51,130 bases of DNA, from assembly GCA_021414115.1 (NCBI GenBank), contig JAIOPD010000080.1:1-51130 (forward strand). Direction: 5' to 3'. The translations under genes were made by a program, and so were the position numbers. The notes under the pieces were generated by a model. That model did not search any database. It saw nothing but the letters and a program-made list of their open reading frames with translations, and was not told the origin of the DNA. This DNA is from Planctomycetia bacterium (lineage in GTDB: Bacteria; Planctomycetota; Planctomycetia; Pirellulales; UBA1268). Shown here one piece after another: positions 47,216-51,130 of the stretch. Positions within the stretch are counted from its first letter, which is position 1. Each line of letters starts with the position of its first letter.

Positions 47216-47426
47216 CGCCGCGGGCCTTCTTGAACCACCGCTGTTGCTCGACGAGCCCCGATGACTTCCGCGGCGTGCGTGGCTCCTTTCGGTAATCGGC
47301 CGGGCCGGTCAGCAGGGCCAGCGCCTTGCGACCGTCGAGCGCACGGAGTTCATCGCTACGGACGCGTTCGAGCGCCTCGCCGGCCGATCGCCACGCCCGC
47401 ATCCACTCCACCGCATGATCAGCCAT
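47208..47426 (-). CDS. Small partner protein of the nucleotidyltransferase
   Basis: 72 aa from ATG 47426. An alternative GTG at 47453 overlaps its own GAGGAG ribosome binding site, so the ATG is favoured. It is helix-rich (HAVEWMRAWRSAGEALERVR) with a basic C-terminus (RKSSGLVEQQRWFKKARGDD). It overlaps the nucleotidyltransferase by eight bases on the same strand, the usual arrangement of a two-gene module. Small proteins with a similar WM..W..AG..LE..R.EELR pattern are often found next to AbiEii-like nucleotidyltransferases; the annotation rests on that memory and on the overlap. Confidence 0.65.
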   Translation of the reverse strand: MADHAVEWMRAWRSAGEALERVRSDELRALDGRKALALLTGPADYRKEPRTPRKSSGLVEQQRWFKKARGDD

Positions 47427-47744
47427 AGGATTGGACTCTCCTCGGGACAGCACTGGTCACGAATCTGGCCGACCTCGTTTGCCATAATCGATCGTATCAG
47501 ACCGGGCTCGACGGGGCTGGCCGTGACGCACACGACACTCCTTCCGCTGGGAGTTCCAGGACGGCCCAAGCACGAGGCATGCCCGGCGATCGCTGACTGA
47601 AATACGGAAAAAATCCTGGCGTCCATGCTCCCCCGCCTGCGGACTGGAACGGGCCGCGGCCCCGTGGGAACCTTTTCCGTGGGCCGGGCGTCCAATCATC
47701 CGGCTTCGGCACCCTTTTCCTTTCAGCACTCTTCCGAGGGACTC
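47427..47744. other. Divergent spacer, no gene seen
   Basis: 318 bases between the nucleotidyltransferase module (minus) and the DUF4139 gene (plus). Short frames in it look spurious. I see no recognisable repeat copy or clear promoter pair here. Confidence 0.4.
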
Positions 47745-49823
47745 ATGGTGATTCGTGCGCGACGGTTCGCAGCCTTGTTCGTCGGGCTTGGCTCGCTCGG
47801 GGCGTATGTGGCCGCATCCGGCGGCGAGTCCGCGCTGCCCCTGGAGAAGGTCGTGCTTTTTACCTCCGGCGTCGGCTTCTTTCAGCATGCGGGGAAGGTG
47901 ACCGACGACGCGACGGTCGAGATGACTTTCAAGACGGAGCAGATCAACGACCTGCTCAAGAGCATGGTGCTCGAGGACCTGGGGGGCGGTACGGTCTCCT
48001 CGGTCAGCTATGCCTCCCGCGATCCGATCACCAAGACCCTCGGCACGTTCGCCGTCGACCTCACCGACAATCCCTCGATGGGGCAGATTCTCGGCCGGTT
48101 ACGGGGCGCGCGGATCGAGGTCGAGGCCGCGTCGCCCGCCTCCGGCACGATTGTCGGCATCGAGACGCGGAAGGTGGCGGCCGGCGACGACGTCACCGTG
48201 GAGAAGGAGTTCATCACGCTCCTCACCAAGGAAGGCCTGCGGACGATCGCACTCGATACGGTCACGAGACTCAAGTTCCTCGACGAGCGGCTGCAGGGCG
48301 AACTCGAGAAGGCGCTCGCCGTGCTCGCGCTGGGCACCGACAACGAGCGGAAGAGCGTGACGCTCGATTTCGCGGGCAAGGGACCGCGGCAGGTTCGGGT
48401 GGGCTATGTGCAGGAGGCCCCGCTGTGGAAGACGAGCTACCGCGTGGTGCTCGACGACGCGGTTGGCGGGGAGAAAAACCAGTCACTCCTCCAGGGCTGG
48501 GCGATTGTCGAGAACACGACCGACCAGGACTGGAAGGACGTGCGGATGTCGCTGGTCAGCGGCCGGCCGATCTCGTTCACGATGGACCTTTACCAGCCGC
48601 TGTACCTGCCGCGGCCGGAGGTTCGCCAGGAACTTTTCGCGTCGCTCCTTCCGCAGGTCTACGGGCAGGATCTCGCCAAGGCCGACAAGGCGTTTGCGGC
48701 CGCCGGCGGCAGGGACGGCATGCGGAAGCAACTGGCCGATCGCGAGATGCGGCTCGCCGCCCCCACGAGTGCCGCGGCACCGGCCGCCAATGTGTCCGTC
48801 GAGGAACAAGCCTTAGGGATGCTTCAAGGTACCGGCTCGATCCAGAGCCTGGCGCAAGCCGCCCCGCTCGGCGAACTCTTCCGCTATGAGATCGCGAAGC
48901 CCGTGTCGATCGGTCGCCAGCGGTCGGCGATGCTGCCGATCGTGTCGGCACGGATCGAGGCCGAGAAGGTGGCGATCTACGACGACCGGGTGCTCGCCAA
49001 GCATCCGCTCGCGGGACTGCGGCTGGTGAACACGACGAAGCTCAATCTCATGCAGGGGCCGGTCACGGTCTATGCCGGCGGCGTCTACGCCGGCGACGCC
49101 CGGATTGAGGACCTTCCGCCGGGTGGCGAGCGGCTCGTGAGCTACGCCATCGACCTCGACGTCGAGGTGGTTCCGCGGATGGAACCTCGTCCCGAGGCGA
49201 TCGTGAGCGTCAAACTCTCGAAGGGCACGCTCGTGGTGACGCGGAAGCTGACCCGCCGCAAGGTCTTCGAGATCAAGAACTCCGGGGCCGACCCGGCAAA
49301 CCTGCTCGTCGAGCATCCCCGCGAGGAGCCGTGGAAGCTCGTCAAGCCCGAGAAGCCGTCGGAGACCGTCCGCGACCGGTACCGGTTCGCGGTCACTGCC
49401 GAGCCGGGCAAGCCGGCGACGCTGGAGGTCGTCGAGGAGCAGCAGACGCATCAGCACCTCGCGATCGCCAACACGGACGACAGCACGATTCTGTTCTTCA
49501 CCAATACGAAAGAGACGATCCCCGCCGTGAAGGAGGCGCTCGGAAAGGTGATCGAGCGGAAGCGGGACATCGAGCGGCTCGTTCAGGAGCGGGCGAAGCG
49601 GGAGCAGGAGGTGCAGGTCGTGAGCCAGGAGCAGGAGCGGATCCGCCAGAACATGGCGCAGCTCGAGCGGACGAGCGACCTCTACACTCGCTACGTGCAG
49701 AAGTTCGCCGCCCAGGAAGACCGCGTGGAGACGCTGCGAAAAGAGATCGCGGAGCTCCAGTCCGGGGAGCAGGAGTCGCGTCGGGCGCTCGACGACTACC
49801 TGCAGACGTTGGAGTTGGACTGA
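47745..49823 (+). CDS. Exported DUF4139-domain protein with C-terminal coiled coil
   Basis: 692 aa from ATG 47745; the Shine-Dalgarno is weak (GAGGG). A signal peptide (about 1-26) is followed by ALPLEKVVLFTSGVGFFQHA, typical of DUF4140/DUF4139 (mucoidy-inhibitor-like) proteins. The central DUF4139 part includes VGYVQEAPLWKTSYRVVLDD, LLQGWAIVENTTDQDWKDVR, ISFTMDLYQPLYLPRPEVRQ and later YAGGVYAGDARIEDLPPGGE. The last 95 residues form a charged heptad-like coiled coil (IERKRDIERLVQERAKREQE). Probably periplasmic or attached to the envelope; the biochemical role of the family is not settled. The next gene is a remnant. Confidence 0.85.
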   Translation: MVIRARRFAALFVGLGSLGAYVAASGGESALPLEKVVLFTSGVGFFQHAGKVTDDATVEMTFKTEQINDLLKSMVLEDLGGGTVSSVSYASRDPITKTLGTFAVDLTDNPSMGQILGRLRGARIEVEAASPASGTIVGIETRKVAAGDDVTVEKEFITLLTKEGLRTIALDTVTRLKFLDERLQGELEKALAVLALGTDNERKSVTLDFAGKGPRQVRVGYVQEAPLWKTSYRVVLDDAVGGEKNQSLLQGWAIVENTTDQDWKDVRMSLVSGRPISFTMDLYQPLYLPRPEVRQELFASLLPQVYGQDLAKADKAFAAAGGRDGMRKQLADREMRLAAPTSAAAPAANVSVEEQALGMLQGTGSIQSLAQAAPLGELFRYEIAKPVSIGRQRSAMLPIVSARIEAEKVAIYDDRVLAKHPLAGLRLVNTTKLNLMQGPVTVYAGGVYAGDARIEDLPPGGERLVSYAIDLDVEVVPRMEPRPEAIVSVKLSKGTLVVTRKLTRRKVFEIKNSGADPANLLVEHPREEPWKLVKPEKPSETVRDRYRFAVTAEPGKPATLEVVEEQQTHQHLAIANTDDSTILFFTNTKETIPAVKEALGKVIERKRDIERLVQERAKREQEVQVVSQEQERIRQNMAQLERTSDLYTRYVQKFAAQEDRVETLRKEIAELQSGEQESRRALDDYLQTLELD

Positions 49824-49876
49824 CCCGCTCGGGTCGCAGGTCACCCGATCAAGAGAGCCCCCTCGGGAGAGATGCC

Positions 49877-49978
49877 ATGAACAGAATGGTTGCGACGGCG
49901 GTGCTGGTGGCGTGCGCCACGGTGGTCAGAGCCGATCCGCCGGCCCCGGGGCACGGGCAGCCGCGGCACGCTCGTTGA
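49877..49978 (+). pseudogene. 33-codon signal-peptide remnant running into repeat sequence
   Basis: A good GGGAGAG ribosome binding site precedes an ATG whose 33 codons give a complete signal peptide (MNRMVATAVLVACATVVRAD) followed only by PPAPGHGQPRHAR and a stop. The tail is encoded by a short copy of the GGGGCACGGGCAGCC repeat found elsewhere in the window. This looks like a secreted-protein gene cut off by repeat insertion or deletion. Confidence 0.55.
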
Positions 49979-50069
49979 CGGTGCTAGACGCCGAACGTAG
50001 ATTCGGGCGGTTTCCCGGAGGAAATCCGCCGGTTTTTCCCGTCCTCTCACGAAAGGCATCGTCCTGCCC

Positions 50070-51130
50070 ATGGCCAACTCGCTCGGAAAGAAGTCCGCCG
50101 CCAAGAAGTCCGCCAAGAAGTCGGGGGCCAGCGGGGGCAAGTCGGGCCGGATGATCTACTACTTCGGCGAGAAGCGGTGCGACGGCGACGGCACGATGAA
50201 GGCCCTGCTCGGCGGCAAGGGAGCCAACCTGGCCCAGATGACCAAGATCGGCCTCCCGGTGCCTCCAGGCTTCACGATCACCACCCAGGTCTGCATCGAC
50301 TACTACAAGAACCACAAGAAGTTCCCGAAGGGTCTCGAGGAGGACGTCGCCTCCGCCATGAAACTCATGGAGAAGGAGACGGGGCGGAAGTTCGGCGATC
50401 CGAAGAATGCCCTGCTCGTCAGCGTTCGCTCCGGCGCCCGCGACAGCATGCCGGGCATGATGGACACGATCCTGAACCTCGGCCTCAACGACGAGACCGT
50501 GAAGGGCCTCGCCGAGGCCACGGGCAACCCCCGGTTTGCCTACGACTCCTACCGCCGCTTCATCCAGATGTACGGCGACGTGGTGATGGGCGTGCAGAAG
50601 CGGCACGAGAACGAGCACGACCCGTTCGAGGAGACCATGGAGGGCCTGAAGCACCAACTCGGCATCCATGACGACACCGACATGGGCGAGGAGCATCTCC
50701 GCGAGCTCATCAAGCGGTATCTCAGCCTGATCAAGCAGCGGACGGGCAAGGGCTTCCCCCAGGATCCGTTCGAGCAGCTGATGGGCGCCGTGGGCGCCGT
50801 GTTCGGCAGCTGGATGAACGAGCGGGCCATTCTCTATCGCCGCAAGTACAAGATCCCCGACGAATGGGGCACCGCGGTCAACGTGCAGAGCATGGTGTTT
50901 GGCAACATGGGCGACGACTGCGCCACCGGCGTGGCCTTCACCCGTGATCCGGCCACCGGCGAAGACGTCTTCTACGGCGAGTACCTCGTCAACGCCCAGG
51001 GCGAAGACGTGGTGGCCGGCGTGCGGACGCCGAAGCCGGTCGCCGAAATGGCCCACGAGCCGATGTTCGCCGGCACCTACAAGCAGCTCGAGAAGGTCCG
51101 CCAGACCCTCGAGAAGAAGTTCGGCGACGT
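50070..51130 (+). CDS. ppdK: Pyruvate, phosphate dikinase, N-terminal part (cut by window end)
   Basis: Reading frame open from ATG 50070 to the window end, at least 353 codons, so it is partial at the 3' side. PPDK interconverts pyruvate, ATP and phosphate with phosphoenolpyruvate. Residues 1-27 are a Lys/Ser-rich tail ([13 protein letters not shown]). From Met28 the usual PPDK start follows: [77 protein letters not shown], and [20 protein letters not shown]. Met28 (50151) lacks a Shine-Dalgarno, while 50070 has AAAGG upstream, so the longer form is chosen. It is preceded by the signal-peptide remnant. Confidence 0.95.
   Translation, partial: MANSLGKKSAAKKSAKKSGASGGKSGRMIYYFGEKRCDGDGTMKALLGGKGANLAQMTKIGLPVPPGFTITTQVCIDYYKNHKKFPKGLEEDVASAMKLMEKETGRKFGDPKNALLVSVRSGARDSMPGMMDTILNLGLNDETVKGLAEATGNPRFAYDSYRRFIQMYGDVVMGVQKRHENEHDPFEETMEGLKHQLGIHDDTDMGEEHLRELIKRYLSLIKQRTGKGFPQDPFEQLMGAVGAVFGSWMNERAILYRRKYKIPDEWGTAVNVQSMVFGNMGDDCATGVAFTRDPATGEDVFYGEYLVNAQGEDVVAGVRTPKPVAEMAHEPMFAGTYKQLEKVRQTLEKKFGD

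Overview
This is about 51 kb of GC-rich bacterial DNA that reads as a chromosome segment from a planctomycete, probably Pirellulales-like. The evidence is combined: a formylmethanofuran:tetrahydromethanopterin formyltransferase outside the archaea, a primary-type sigma factor with several extra N-terminal helix-turn-helix segments, large secreted proteins without clear relatives, FG-GAP, DUF11, DUF1080 and HEAT proteins, a Tat-exported Gfo/Idh/MocA oxidoreductase, and a dispersed intergenic repeat whose translation gives the SPKRERG-type peptides seen in predicted planctomycete proteins. No rRNA, tRNA, CRISPR array, prophage or complete insertion sequence was seen.

Layout. 0-4.4 kb: secreted esterase and J-domain/leucine-rich protein (minus), tandem parvulin-like protein and a small low-GC gene (plus). 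4.4-11.2 kb: a minus-strand run of sigma factor, FG-GAP protein, HtrA-like protease and a secreted protein. 11.7-17.9 kb: a secreted protein, then the translation cluster infC-rpmI-rplT-pheS-pheT. In this cluster infC seems to start at a rare AUC codon, the rpmI-rplT spacer can fold as a pseudoknot, and PheT lacks its usual OB-fold domain. 18.1-27.4 kb: DUF11 surface protein, fhcD, a secreted protein, ribD and a SEC-C-type protein. 27.6-29 kb: a sigma-54 activator with a degenerate receiver. 29-34.7 kb: a minus-strand polysaccharide-type cluster (CE15-DUF1080 fusion, exported oxidoreductase, two HEAT proteins). 34.7-35.3 kb: glnB (PII) behind a near-consensus -24/-12 promoter with an upstream palindrome.

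35.3-35.8 kb is a dense repeat island with a 43-bp tandem array. 35.9-42 kb holds fumC, a GH10-like protein lacking the acid/base glutamate, and a large unrecognised membrane-anchored protein. 42.2-45.5 kb is a minus-strand run of a TPR-like protein, an esterase, tmk and holB. Then come mutY, a two-gene nucleotidyltransferase module resembling a toxin-antitoxin pair, a DUF4139 protein, a 33-codon signal-peptide remnant running into repeat sequence, and the 5' part of ppdK, cut by the window end.

The best candidates for new biology are: (i) the glnB sigma-54 promoter and palindrome, with a sigma-54 activator 6 kb away; (ii) the multi-HTH sigma factor with its downstream secretion/protease genes; (iii) the non-AUG infC start and the L20 leader pseudoknot; (iv) the dispersed repeat family; (v) several enzymes or motifs that keep their fold signature but lose key residues (GH10, parvulins, receiver, SEC-C, MutY).
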